Of a stretch of DNA of 64,000 nucleotides, positions 24,601 through 33,007 are shown in pieces. Both the position numbers and the translations under genes were made by a program. Source of the DNA: Nephrocerus scutellatus. Lineage: Eukaryota > Arthropoda > Insecta > Diptera > Pipunculidae. Position 1 is the stretch's first letter. Each line of letters begins with the position of its first letter. The DNA lies in contig OX352761.1 of assembly GCA_947095585.1 (NCBI GenBank), positions 89,198,779-89,262,778 of the forward strand, given 5' to 3'. Under the pieces are notes generated by a model, which was given only the letters and a program-made list of their open reading frames with translations, was not told where the DNA came from and ran no database searches.

Positions 24601-27600
24601 TGGAGTTCCTGTCGTTCTGGAAGCGTCCAGTCTTTGATTTTCTAATCTTCTCATCTTCTATCTGTGTGATGTCCTCAGATTCCAACTTACGCAATCTTAC
24701 TAAATCAGTGGACAAACTGGCTCTAGCTACTCGTATTCCAAAGCCGATGCCAATACTTCATTTATTGACTTTCCTCTGGCTGTTGTCCTCAAATGAAGTT
24801 TTAATTGCTCATCTCGGATAACATTGATGGACGGATCCACTGCCAGTCCGTCCAAGATACCAGCCGGAACCCCACAGTAGGCTTGTCGTGCCAGCTTAGA
24901 TATTTCCCGCTCTCATTTTTGAAGTCGTTCTCCTCGCTGTTGTTTCTTCATCTGGAGCTGTATTTTGCTTTACTCCTGAGTGTGAGACTACCCATAACGC
25001 AAGTCCAACTCTTTCAAGATTCTTCCGGAACAACTCATCTCGGCATTTGGAAACATTTGCAATACATCAGCCGCCTTGCCCCTCAACGCCAGGATTATAG
25101 AATTTAGTTGTTCTTCAGCGCCCCCATCCATTGTGTTGTACAGCAGCTGCAAACTGGACTTTGAAATTTTCAAAAGCAGTATCGCCATCGAGCGCAGGTG
25201 GCTTCAAAATACCTTTTTGGTTACCAGAAGATTCTGGAATGAGTCTGCAACTGGTGTGTTGAGTGTGTTCCCTGACGAACTTGGTACGTCTATCCAACCG
25301 GGTCTTAAACTCTTTAATTTTTCCTTCCAAGCCACTCATTTCTTCATGAATTCCATTTATCCCACCTCTAAGCGATGTTCAAATTTCACTCATTTCAGCT
25401 TTTAGCGTTGTTTGAACGCCATTTATTTCCTCTTTGAGCGTTTCTTGAATAAGATCTAGCTTTGCATTTTGCTGGTCAAATTTGGAATTCAAATGTTGAT
25501 TCTGTAGCTCAAACTTATCGGCCAGTTTGGAATTTAACTGCTGATTTTGCTGGTCCAACTTCTCGTTTGGTTTGGAACTCAACTCTAGATTCATCTGTTT
25601 ATTCTCCTGGCTCTGTTGCTGCTGATTGTTCACTTTGCCGGTCCAGCTTGCTGTTCATTTGCTCATTTTACTGCTTCATTTGAGAATTCAAACCTTTTCT
25701 GAACTCTTCACTTTGCCGCTGCATTTGTTCTCTCTGCTGGTTAAACTTGCTATTCATTTGTTGCATTAGAGCTTGCAACATCGCCTCCATGCTTGACTCA
25801 CCACCCTTTTCTTCCGAAGTAGCCGTTTTCGCTCCACTAGCTCCGTCTCAATGGATAATACTTCACCAGCTTGCTGCTTTTCCCAATTTAACGACTTCCT
25901 GTAATCGGAGAAATTGCTCTTGCTTATTTCCTGCGGTGCTTCGACCTCGCCATACAAGCTCTTCTTTAAGCTCCTGGGAACTATAGGATTTAAAGTACAC
26001 TGCACTCTCCATTTTGTTATTTACTGTTTATCGGTTAGTAAAATTTACTGTCTCAAAATTAGCAAAACCACGAATTAATTTATGGTTCAATGATTTGCAA
26101 AATTTACTGTCTCTCAATTTACGAAATTCGGGTTTTCTAGTTCGTAAGGGATTTTCCAAAAAAAAACACAACACAAGTTATTAATTTACAAATGACAACT
26201 TTAATAAATAGGCAGTAAAAACAACACAAGTTTACAATTTAAACTGGTGATAACTTTAAATGTACAGAAAAACACATTACTTGTACTTTACAATATTTCT
26301 GCAATCAAGAGCTTTTACAACTGCACTGGTTAAATTCCAACTAACTAATCAATATTCTGCAGTGAACGCCACCTTTTATACTCATTGAAAAAGTTCCAGA
26401 AACTTCCAATATTATAGACAGAAATATCCAGAAAATTGTAGTCTTGTTCCCTTATTTACAACTAACGATACTTATATGTAATGAGTCATCTTCTAAAAAT
26501 AAACTACATGTTCAATCATGTTCGGTTTGACTACATAATGATTCAAACTTACATGCGGTTACATTTCAAATTTCAAGTAATCTAATAATTCGTATGCTAT
26601 TTTTCAGTTCTAATTTTAGTACTTTTACTTTCTTTTACTAGTAGTAAAAGTAAGTATAGTAATCATGAAAATTTTCGAACTCGGGATTTTTGCAGATTTA
26701 CCCATTACCGTATCTCCTGAGTCAGAAAAAGCAAAAAAAAAATCTCTGTCTGTGTTTATGTGTGTCTGTGGCTCTGTGTCCACTCTGCAGCCCAGACGGC
26801 TGAATTGATTGAGACGAAAATTCATATTTAAGCTTTTTACATAAATTGGTAGGGCCCAGTTGAAATCGGCTAAACGGAAGTGGTAGTCGTAGTAGTGAAC
26901 TACTATGGGAAAATGCAAAAAAAAAATAAAAATAAAAAATAAATGGAAAAAAAAAATTAATATACATTTACTGAAGATTCTGGACCCGTCCGTAAAAGAA
27001 AGTCGTGTTGTGCCCACACCTCCATTTTTTTTACGAGCCCTGTACATTGCGATTTATTTAGGATTCGAACCTACTGCGCTACTAACTACTTTTCGTAACA
27101 ATATTTACAAAAATTAATGTCCATCGGAGATACACACTTGTGTAAAATTTGAAGAAAGTCGCGTTAGTTTTTTTTTTAAATTTATGGGGCCCCACGACCC
27201 CGGGGTCTTCAGAATTTTTACAAAAAGTGTTGTCCATCGGAGATACACACGTAAATAAAATTTGAAAAAAAAAAACGGATTAATTTTTTCAAAAAGTTGG
27301 TTGGGGATTGACCCTGGGGCCCGGGGTCTCCAACATTTTTACAAAAATATTTTTCCATCGGGGATACACACGTATATAAAATTTAAAGAAAATCGGGTTA
27401 ATTTTTAAAAATTTAAAAATTTTATATGGGCACCTTGGTCTTGGTCATAAATTGATCGCAGGATTCCACGACAAACCGACCGACCAACCGACCGACAACC
27501 GGACGTGCCACGGGCAAGCGAAGTTAATATAGAGAACTAGCTGACCCGACAGACGTTGTCCTGTGTCACTTTAAATACATTTGTTTGTAATCGTTTTGTG

Positions 27601-30373
27601 AACTTGTGAAAAGCTATTTGTTTTCCGATATCGAGTCACAGTAATAGTCAAAAGCTATTTGTTTTCCGATATCGAGTCACAGTAATAGTCACATCATTGT
27701 GTTACATTTTTTAATTTGGGGATGTCTTTTGGAGATCTTTTTGCCCACAAAATCAAAAAAGATGCTGTCAAATGACATTTGTGCACGTAACCCAAACAAT
27801 TGGAATCTATTGAAACAGAAATGAAATAACAACTTTTGCTGGACAGATCGCGAATCAACACAAATTTAATTTTATTTTAAGTTAGGCTGGAATGCGTTTT
27901 TCCAAAGTTTTCATTTCAGCGAAAACATTCAATAGAGTTATTTCCTCAAAATATATCCAATTTATCTTTTTCCAAATTTTCCCGAATTTTATTTTGCTAA
28001 AAATATCTCCGGGAACATAACGAACAAAACAATTTTTGCTGTTTATCCGAATTTTTCGACTTTCCTTTGTAATTGTCTTTGTTTCCTAGGACTATAACGA
28101 ACAAAACAAAAAAAGAATTACGCTAATCCATCGTTCGAATCGTGAGTTATGGTCGCGAGTTCATACATAAATCCTATGGAAAACAGCACTTTCAGTTTCC
28201 GAATCTTACAATTTTCCGGGCATCTTTTCTATTTTTTTTTCTCGCATAAACCTTATTCGGACTATGGCGAGTTTATAAAATAAAAGTTAGCCAAATCGGT
28301 CCAGTCGCTCTCAATTTTTTTTTCACTTTAAAACCTATTCTCATACCTACCAAATATACATAAATAATTTCATAACAATCGGTCGAGCCGTTTCGGAGTA
28401 GTTGAGACCCAAACACCGTGACACGAGATTTTTATGTATTAGATTAAAAAATAGAGAAGTAAGTTGGTTTAGATCGTATTTATTGCAAAGGTACCAGAAA
28501 ACTCGGGTAAACAACGTAACATCAAATTTAATTAAGTTTCATATGGAGTTCCTCAAGGGACAATATTAGGTGTTATTTCATTCCTAATATAATCAATGAC
28601 ATACAGTCATTGATTCTTGTACAGTATTTATTTTTGCGGATGATGCTCTTTTGTATGTAGTGGATGATACAGTAAAAGATTGCTCACTGAAATTTAACTT
28701 TGACTTTAATAAATTAGATCAGTGGTTCAAAATTAATAAAATGAAATTAAATGTAAATAAAACTAAGTTTACTTTTAATAATAGCATATTTATCGACAAT
28801 ATTGTTATAAATGAACAATTAATTGGCATAGTAATAGAAATCAAATATTTAGGGGTTATAACAGACAATAACCTGAGCTTCCAATCATGATTAAATTTGT
28901 AAAAAGATTTAAATTTTAAGTAGTATCAGAAAACCATTTCTAAGTCAATAAGTACAAAATTTATAAAATATTAATAAAACCACACTTTGAATATTGTTCA
29001 TCTGTAATATTTCTCAGTAATAATGAAATGTATGATAGACTACAATAATTACAAAACAAAGCCACGCGCTGTATTTTAAATTTCAACAGATTTACATGAA
29101 ATGATGTTATGTTATAAATATTAAATTGGTTAAATATCAAACAACAAAATTACGTCAATGTATTAATTTTAAAATGAAAAATAATTTATTACTTAGATAT
29201 TTAGCTGAAAAACTAATTTACACTAACGAGATTCCTAATTATTGCCTAAGAAATACTTCTAGATTTGGATTAAATTTTTATTGTAACGCTTAAACGCAAA
29301 TTATGTTAATGAACAACGGCTAAAAGTTCTTTAATTCATTGCCCAGTCCATTAAGAAATGTAAATACTCTACTAATTTCATGAAAGAAATCATAAAATAT
29401 GTTAAGCTAAATTTTTTGAATTTACTTGTAAAATAGTTTTGATTTAATTATAAATTAAAAATAAATGATTAGATTATGTAAGTCAATAGTCGTATTCAAT
29501 ACTAAATAAACAAATATCTATCTATCTATGTAGTAAATCTTCGATGAAAACGTTTTCTAAAAAAATTTGAAAATGACGGGCCCCAAGGCTTAGCCCCCAT
29601 ATAAATTATTTCAAAATTAAACCGATTTTATTCAAGCTTTGCATCTCTGATTACATAATTCAAATGCAGATGTTTAAATAGTTTCGTTTTTTAAATTTGC
29701 AAGTATGTAGCTAGATTTTGTTCTTTACCCCATTTTCGGACTAGCTAAATTTTTTTGTTTCGTATTTTAAAAAATGCGATTAATAAACATTTAAATATTT
29801 TTGTTGCAGTTACACCAAGCCAAATAGAAAGGTTATATTCAAGGTTTACATCTCTGGATCGCGGAGATTGTGGCACTTTATCAAGAGATGACTTCCTCAG
29901 AATTCCAGAATTAGCTATCAACCCCCTTTGTGACCGAATTGTTCATGCATTCTTTGCTGATAGCACCGACGATCGGGTGAATTTTCGACAATACATGAAC
30001 GTTTTGGCACACTTTAGACCGATTAAAAAGAAGACTGAAAATAATTTCAATAGCCGTGAAGAGAAGCTAAAGTGTAAGTCTAATTAATTAGAATAAGTGC
30101 TACGATATTAAATTCTAAATCAATTTCAATTTAGTTGCTTTTAAGATGTATGATTTGGATGATGACGGTGTGATAAGCCGCGACGAACTCTTAAGCATTC
30201 TTCACATGATGGTCGGTGCCAATATCAGTCAAGACCAATTAATAAGTATTGCTGAGCGCACAATATTAGAAGCTGATCTATGTTGCCAAGGGAAAATTTC
30301 TTTTGAAGACTTTTGCAAGGCGCTTGAACGGACCGATGTTGAACAAAAGATGTCTATTCGTTTTCTTAACTAA
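15698..30373 (+). CDS. CHP1: Calcineurin B homologous protein 1-type EF-hand protein (three coding exons)
   Basis: Small N-myristoylated EF-hand protein. The CHP family binds and regulates plasma-membrane Na+/H+ exchangers and vesicle traffic. CDS = join(15698-15764, 29810-30073, 30135-30373), 570 bases, 189 residues (mammalian CHP1 has 195). Exon 1 encodes MGNKSSLLLRPEEIGQIQEE, with Gly2 and Ser6 fitting a myristoylation signal. Donors are gtaagt (15765, 30074); acceptors are ttgttgcag (29809) and tttag (30134); both introns are phase 1. Exon 2 has LYSRFTSLDRGDCGTLSRDD, almost the family consensus, with degenerate EF-hands 1 and 2. Exon 3 has a canonical EF-hand 3 loop, DLDDDGVISRDE (residues 117-128), and ends VEQKMSIRFLN as expected. 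EF-hand 4 (158-169) reads DLCCQGKISFED: side-chain ligand positions 3 and 5 are Cys and Gln, and position 12 is Asp rather than Glu, so calcium binding there is doubtful. Intron 1 is 14,045 bases and filled with transposons. Probable ortholog of the single fly CHP gene. Confidence 0.95.
16055..16775 (+). repeat. Dispersed element with internal satellite (copy 1), in CHP1 intron 1
   Basis: Starts with acaacccataaaaatt and attctctaat. It then carries about four diverged tandem copies of a unit of roughly 110-120 bases built round cggagatacac, aatcgggttaattttt and a GC-rich gggcccattcgctc block. It closes with a segment containing ttctctatattaacttc. Related pieces lie at 22251-22660 with 27101-27536, 29540-29660 and 44880-46020. 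No coding capacity. The architecture recalls non-autonomous Helitron-type or MITE-type elements with internal tandem repeats, but the ends are not defined well enough to classify it. Confidence 0.6.
16738..16999 (+). other. Possible relic of a FLYWCH-like zinc-finger segment (weak)
   Basis: A short plus-strand frame (from 16811) reads NSRRAKGKLEIEE followed by SDHNTKDHNC. The spacing of Cys, basic residues and the closing His/Cys recalls the end of a FLYWCH finger, a domain found in insect transposases and mod(mdg4)-type proteins. The expected N-terminal half is in other frames. This is a resemblance only. It could equally be chance. Confidence 0.2.
17030..17528 (+). pseudogene. LINE A, segment 1: endonuclease
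   Basis: Apurinic-type endonuclease of a Jockey-superfamily-like LINE. Readable blocks: THLSEYDDDDLVDINNYNLS (near 17110), GGVCIYSKNYKC (near 17195), then after stops SLIDYVTNGDDAIIDSHV (near 17440). Several stops and frame shifts. The sequence breaks at about 17528, where a second LINE is inserted, and resumes at about 20506 with the RDHETIEISI block expected next in this family. Same strand as CHP1. Confidence 0.65.
17529..20505 (+). pseudogene. RTE-like LINE copy inserted in LINE A, near full length but broken
   Basis: Same family type as the element at 1-1948. Order: 5' leader (17529-17751); endonuclease from ATG 17752 (RTRFGTWNIRTL near 17776, GDFNAKVGSD near 18197); linker; RT with LPKKGDLSNCENWRGI (near 19245), AGFRPN (near 19384), VDFKRAFDSV (near 19483), LDYADDICLLSQS in another frame (near 19773); then the tail with GRPS-like and RWRTFVEAL (near 20420-20450). 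Many stops and frame shifts. The YADD block is preserved even though the frame is lost. The 3' end lies near 20505, with an AAT/ACA-rich tail. The insertion separates LINE A segments 1 and 2. Confidence 0.8.
20506..21090 (+). pseudogene. LINE A, segment 2: end of endonuclease and linker
   Basis: Plus-strand frame NDYKIRDHETIEISI (near 20518) is the closing endonuclease block that should follow segment 1. It is followed by a linker with NFYEQLRLIAPIKEISVRNK (near 20690) and KEIWFDSVKVSDSIA (near 21007). Stops interrupt it repeatedly. It ends at about 21090, where another LINE fragment has landed. Confidence 0.55.
21091..21714 (+). pseudogene. Third LINE, internally deleted, inserted in LINE A
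   Basis: One frame (21205-21723) joins RT blocks to the element's C-terminal tail: FYIDFKAAYDSIARVELYRA (near 21279), GLRQEDGLACVLFNKALEKV (near 21453), then directly FERKILRRIVGP (near 21539) and KIKLGRLRWAGHLARI (near 21652). The palm block with YADD and the region after it are missing at the Asp-Val/Thr-Ala join near 21530, so the fused ORF cannot be active. Family differs from LINE A and from the RTE-like copies. Clade not assigned. Confidence 0.7.
21715..22250 (+). pseudogene. LINE A, segment 3: first half of reverse transcriptase
   Basis: Blocks typical of Jockey-superfamily RTs: TNCAEFRTVNMISIEAKILE (near 21968) and, after a frame shift, VFLDLHRAFETIDKEILLLK (near 22172). Breaks off at about 22250 within the LKLQKL helix. 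The continuation of the same RT (WFRSYLLQR) is found at 28456, 6.2 kb further on. Confidence 0.7.
22251..22660 (+). repeat. Satellite-bearing dispersed element, left part (copy 2)
   Basis: About three and a half diverged units of the same repeat as at 16140-16640 (tccatcggagatacac, aatcgggttaattttt). It starts abruptly inside LINE A segment 3 and is cut at about 22660 by the LTR of a gypsy element. The right part resumes at 27101. No coding capacity. Confidence 0.65.
22668..23140 (-). repeat. Gypsy 3' LTR (minus strand)
   Basis: About 470 bases from agttcctaaagg to cttttcgtaata. It matches 26139-27100 apart from scattered substitutions, short indels and the insertion in the other copy. Near its inner end it contains ggattcgaacct, the complement of a tRNA T-arm-like sequence. 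Exact borders uncertain by a few bases. Confidence 0.7.
23233..26005 (-). pseudogene. Gypsy gag, protease and integrase zinc-finger remnants
   Basis: Minus-strand order. A gag N-terminal frame lies at 26005-25766. A Gln-rich coiled-coil block (25633-25379) repeats LNSK and QNQQL. The gag core KPPALDGDTAFENFKVQF (near 25210) continues through ALRGKAADVLQMFPNAEM (near 25070). A zinc knuckle CFRCQKPGHFI (near 24575) is followed by a stop where Asp-Cys should come. A protease with LDTGASRSIVSPEM lies near 24280. The sequence then passes directly to an integrase zinc-binding region (LRFKDGLLVRQW near 23730; LHDAHSGTLGEHLG near 23625) and a C-terminal chromodomain-like or linker end. RT, RNase H and the DDE core are missing and several frames are shifted. 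Confidence 0.7.
26139..27100 (-). repeat. Gypsy 5' LTR (minus strand) with a 0.4-kb insertion
   Basis: Counterpart of the LTR at 22668-23140. The LTR sequence is interrupted at about 26623 and resumes at about 27030 (acgagccctgtacattgcg, matching acgagcccgtacattgcg in the other LTR). The divergence between the LTRs and the later insertion indicate an old, inactive copy. Confidence 0.7.
26623..27030. repeat. Dispersed 0.4-kb repeat inserted in the LTR
   Basis: Starts with tactttcttttactagtag and holds aaatctctgtctgtgttt, tgtgtccactctgcagcc, atatttaagctttttacata and a final aatatacatttactgaa block. The same ordered blocks occur at about 40195-40555 in Sec23 intron 3. No coding capacity and no clear terminal repeats. 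Short minus-strand ORFs here are products of low-complexity sequence. Confidence 0.65.
27101..27536 (+). repeat. Satellite-bearing dispersed element, right part (copy 2)
   Basis: Three further units of the cggagatacac repeat, then a closing segment rich in ccgaccaaccgaccgac and ending gaagttaatatagagaa at 27536. The end motif recurs in inverted form at about 16750-16770. The next base starts a Helitron terminus (ctag). Confidence 0.6.
27537..28443 (-). mobile_element. Non-autonomous Helitron 1 (907 bp, minus strand)
   Basis: Read on the minus strand it starts TCTAATACATAAAAATC (28443) and ends GTCGGGTCAGCTAG (27537), preceded by a short GC-rich hairpin. The flanking bases are A and T, as Helitrons insert between A and T without duplication. 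No Rep/helicase coding sequence. Internally a 42-base segment (agctatttgttttccgatat...) is duplicated in tandem at 27609-27692. It separates LINE A segment 4 from the satellite element. A second copy with a different interior lies at 46041-46782. Confidence 0.8.
28444..29525 (+). pseudogene. LINE A, segment 4: second half of reverse transcriptase and 3' end
   Basis: Continues segment 3: SWFRSYLLQRYQKTRVNN (near 28458), VFIFADDALLYVVDD (near 28625), then the frame 28651-28890 with FNKLDQWFKINKMKLNVNKT and EIKYLGVITDNNLS. After that come a degraded C-terminus (NSLPSPLRNVN near 29325) and an atctatctatct tail near 29515. FADD is intact; stops and shifts occur outside it. Confidence 0.75.
29540..29660 (-). 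repeat. Single unit of the cggagatacac satellite, reverse orientation
   Basis: Contains gacgggccccaaggct, accgattttattcaagc and gcatctctgattac, the reverse-complement order of the unit seen at 16140-16640. Isolated, diverged copy just upstream of CHP1 exon 2. Confidence 0.4.
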
Positions 30374-30476
30374 TGTCTCCTACAAACAAAGTTTATCTGT
30401 TACAAATTTATTAAAATTATAACATAATGTAGTTAAACAAAATTAAGCTATATTTTTTTGTATTTAAATAGAAAGA

Positions 30477-30482
30477 AATAAA
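30477..30482 (+). promoter_or_regulatory. Poly(A) signal of the CHP1-type gene
   Basis: aataaa about 104 bases after the stop codon (30371-30373), followed by a T-rich stretch. Fits a short 3' UTR of roughly 125 bases. Confidence 0.6.
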
Positions 30483-30569
30483 AATTTGTTTTTCTTTATA
30501 ATAATAAATAGTGCTAATCTGTGTGGCTTAAACTTTTTAATTCTATTCTAAAAATAAACAAAATATTTA

Positions 30570-30860
30570 AAGAAAAATTAATTTTTTATTTAAAACGAGC
30601 TAAAAAGTATAAAACAATTTATTTTAGCCCCATATGGAAATACAACTATATTTTTAATATTTAATTTAATTAATTTTTTATCATGAGTAGTTGCATGCGC
30701 CCCACGTTTATCATTTTAAATCTTAAAGTATATTTGTATAGCTATTAAAGGACTATCTGTATGGGGCTAGGATAAATTATTTTATTTTTTTTATTAACTA
30801 AAAAAGTTCGTTTTAAATAGTTTTAAATTAAAAATTATTTTTTATTCAAATAATTATTTT
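30570..30860. mobile_element. MITE with long inverted repeats, downstream of CHP1
   Basis: Left arm: ttttatttaaaacgagc then ttattttagccccatat. Right arm, as its complement: tgtatggggctaggataaat, a T-rich run, and aagttcgttttaaatag. The arms are about 70-80 bases and imperfect, with about 100 bases between them containing gagtagttgcatgcgcccca. Half of the same element, in opposite orientation, lies at about 39530-39670 near Sec23. No coding capacity. Confidence 0.65.
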
Positions 30861-30904
30861 CTTCTTTTTAAGTCTTGTGTGCTATATATATATTTTTTGC
30901 ATTA

Positions 30905-31050
30905 TCATCCAGTTTTGACCTATGTTTAAAGTTTCGAGTAACGAGCTCACCGGGAAGTTAGTTTAAAATCAATTCCGAAATTCCACCCAAACAGACAGAT
31001 AAGAAATCGAGCTAATAAAAACGTTTTAAAAATTAAAAAAACGCAAGAAT
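30905..31050. repeat. Short repeat shared with the Sec23 locus
   Basis: acagacagataagaaatcga and gctaataaaaacgttttaaa match about 39700-39740 (acacacaagaaaacgagcta, ataataacgttttaaaa). Follows the MITE at both sites, so the two probably moved together or came from a larger shared element. Confidence 0.45.
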
Positions 31051-31944
31051 ATTGTAACGATTATTTTCTCTCGCTAAAAGCAATCATGTTGAAATCTTAC
31101 CACCAATATTAAAACTTCTTACAGAGAAACCGGATAGTTTCAAGTTTATTAAGTGTTCTACGAGTTGCTTATAACAAATTCTACGTAGGATCCAATATAT
31201 TTAATTTTTCTTGCACATGCCATTAACTCCGAAAATTGTACGACGCTCTATCTATCCTCAAGCTTACCTAAATTAGACCACACAAAAACTATGCTATGAA
31301 TAACACATCCAGTATGTTTTTGGCAAGAAAAAATAAAAGATCGGTAGTAAAATGAATTTAGGCGCTGGAATCTGAAAATTCCATGAAATTAGAACTTGCG
31401 CGCAAAAATATAACAAACAACGTCGCTAGAAGAAAGGCTCTGGACCATATCGGTCTGTTGCTGTTTTTCTGAGGATGAAAACACTGCGTTTTCTTCTTAT
31501 TCTTAAATATTTTTGTCCTTGTGGTTGGAATAATAAAATGTTATCTTTTGTCTCCCAATCGCCGCTGTTGACGGTCGTGCTGTACTACAGCACACGAAAA
31601 AAAAACCAAAAAGTGTCGTGTTGTGTGTTTGCGCACAAAAAAAATCAAAACAATTACATGAGTGCAAGCAAATGGTTCGCGTTGATCGGCTGATCATCAA
31701 GTGCAGTGTGTGTGTGTCCGTCCACCACATCCTCAACAGCGCAGCTAAATAACTTAGTGAGACATAACTGTCGTATGTTTTGTATGCGGCAGTTTGTTGA
31801 TGATCTTACTCTTTGGCATTGGAATTTGAGTAATTTTATCGTTAAGGTATAACTCTGGCGACAATTTGTGTCAGAAATCCATTGTGAGACATCCATTACA
31901 TAAATTCGGTAAAAAGAAACGGTAAGTTGTGTTATGTGTTTTTG
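31051..31944. other. No assignable feature; possibly 5' leader of the following LINE
   Basis: AT-rich to about 31430, then a less AT-rich stretch (31440-31900) with gtgtgtgtgtccgtcc and other short repeats. No frame shows a recognisable domain. The position just before a LINE endonuclease makes a LINE 5' untranslated region possible. Confidence 0.3.
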
Positions 31945-32860
31945 TTTTTTGTAGTTATGTGTAGTTTTAGAGTGGATCTCAGCAACATACGTGGGATGAG
32001 AACGAATTTTTTCGCTTTGTTTACATATGTAAATGTCCACAGGCCAGCAATTCTGGCACTGAGCGAAACTCAAGTATTTGAGAATTCTGATACTTCAGAT
32101 TTAAATCTGCCTGGGTATAGCTTAGTGCCATTATTTTTCCCACGACGCGGGCTCGCAATCCACATCCACTACTGCTTTCTTTATAGAAGCCCCAACTTAG
32201 ACAGAGTTTAAACTCTTCACGAGTTTGATGCACTGTCTGATTCAATTCCAAGAATTGTCTCAAATGAAATTGTTATTGCGGGCGATTTCAATGTACACAA
32301 TTTTGGGTGGCTTCGCTATTCTGGCCAGACAACACCCGTAGGAAGGGATGTTGAGTTGTTCGCTGTAAGTTAATCACCTTACTTAGCTTGTAAATGAGCC
32401 TACAAGAATACCTGACATTGCAAATGATTCCTCAAACACCCTCGACTTGTTCCAAACCACTCGTCCTGATAATTACTCCGTCAATGTATTATCGCCTCTA
32501 GGCTCGTCTGACAATTGTGTTGTATCAGCTAATTTCTCGTAAATAAACCACGCAGTAAGAAAAAAAAACTCCCAAAAAACAGTACGGCAATACGAGAAAG
32601 CCAAGTGGGAAGTCCTTAATAACTTCTTTGGGAGAATTAACTGGTCGTGTTGTTTCGTGATAGCAACGTGGATGCCGCCGCTGATGTAATCACAAACATC
32701 ATCTATATTGGTATGAGAGACCTTCCAGGAATAAGTCTGTCAAACCAAAGACGAATGGATGGTATGACTCAAGCTGTAAAGAGGTTTCTAGGATTAGAGA
32801 GGTATGCTTTGGTGTTAAAATGCTGTCAGAGTAAGCAACAGCTATTTTGAACTGCTCCGT
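31945..32860 (+). pseudogene. LINE C: endonuclease fragment
   Basis: Frame 31927-32211 reads FRVDLSNIRGMRTNFFALFT and RPAILALSETQVFENS, the start of an apurinic-type endonuclease. Next come NEIVIAGDFNVHNFGW (near 32263), the central catalytic block, and later VDAAADVITNIIYIGMRDLP (near 32668) in the linker. Several stops. No RT follows directly. LINE D at 37345 belongs to a related type and could be the remainder, with LINE B inserted between them, but I could not find a clean join. Confidence 0.65.
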
Positions 32861-33007
32861 TTTTATTTTATTATAAACTATAGTTCTTGTTTGTAATTTT
32901 CCGGTTTTTGCGTTATTACCGAGTGAAAGTAATTTGACTGTGTGTTATAGTTATATTTCGGTCTTAAATACCGTGTTCTTAATAATTTATTATAAAGTAT
33001 TAGCATC

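Larger units (their letters stand above)
22668..27100 (-). mobile_element. Internally deleted Ty3/gypsy retrotransposon (minus strand)
   Basis: Two LTRs (22668-about 23140 and 26139-about 27100) flank a minus-strand interior of about 3 kb. A purine tract aaagtgggag (complement of 23142-23151) sits just inside the left LTR, as expected for a 3' LTR on the minus strand. The interior has gag, protease and integrase pieces but no reverse transcriptase, no RNase H and no integrase core. It must have depended on a complete relative. It sits within the satellite-bearing element, so it is younger than that insertion. Confidence 0.8.

Noticed and set aside
26625..27047. 140-codon minus-strand ORF with Phe-rich stretches
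   Set aside because: Lies in a dispersed noncoding repeat; composition follows A-rich runs; the second copy at 40195-40555 has no such frame.
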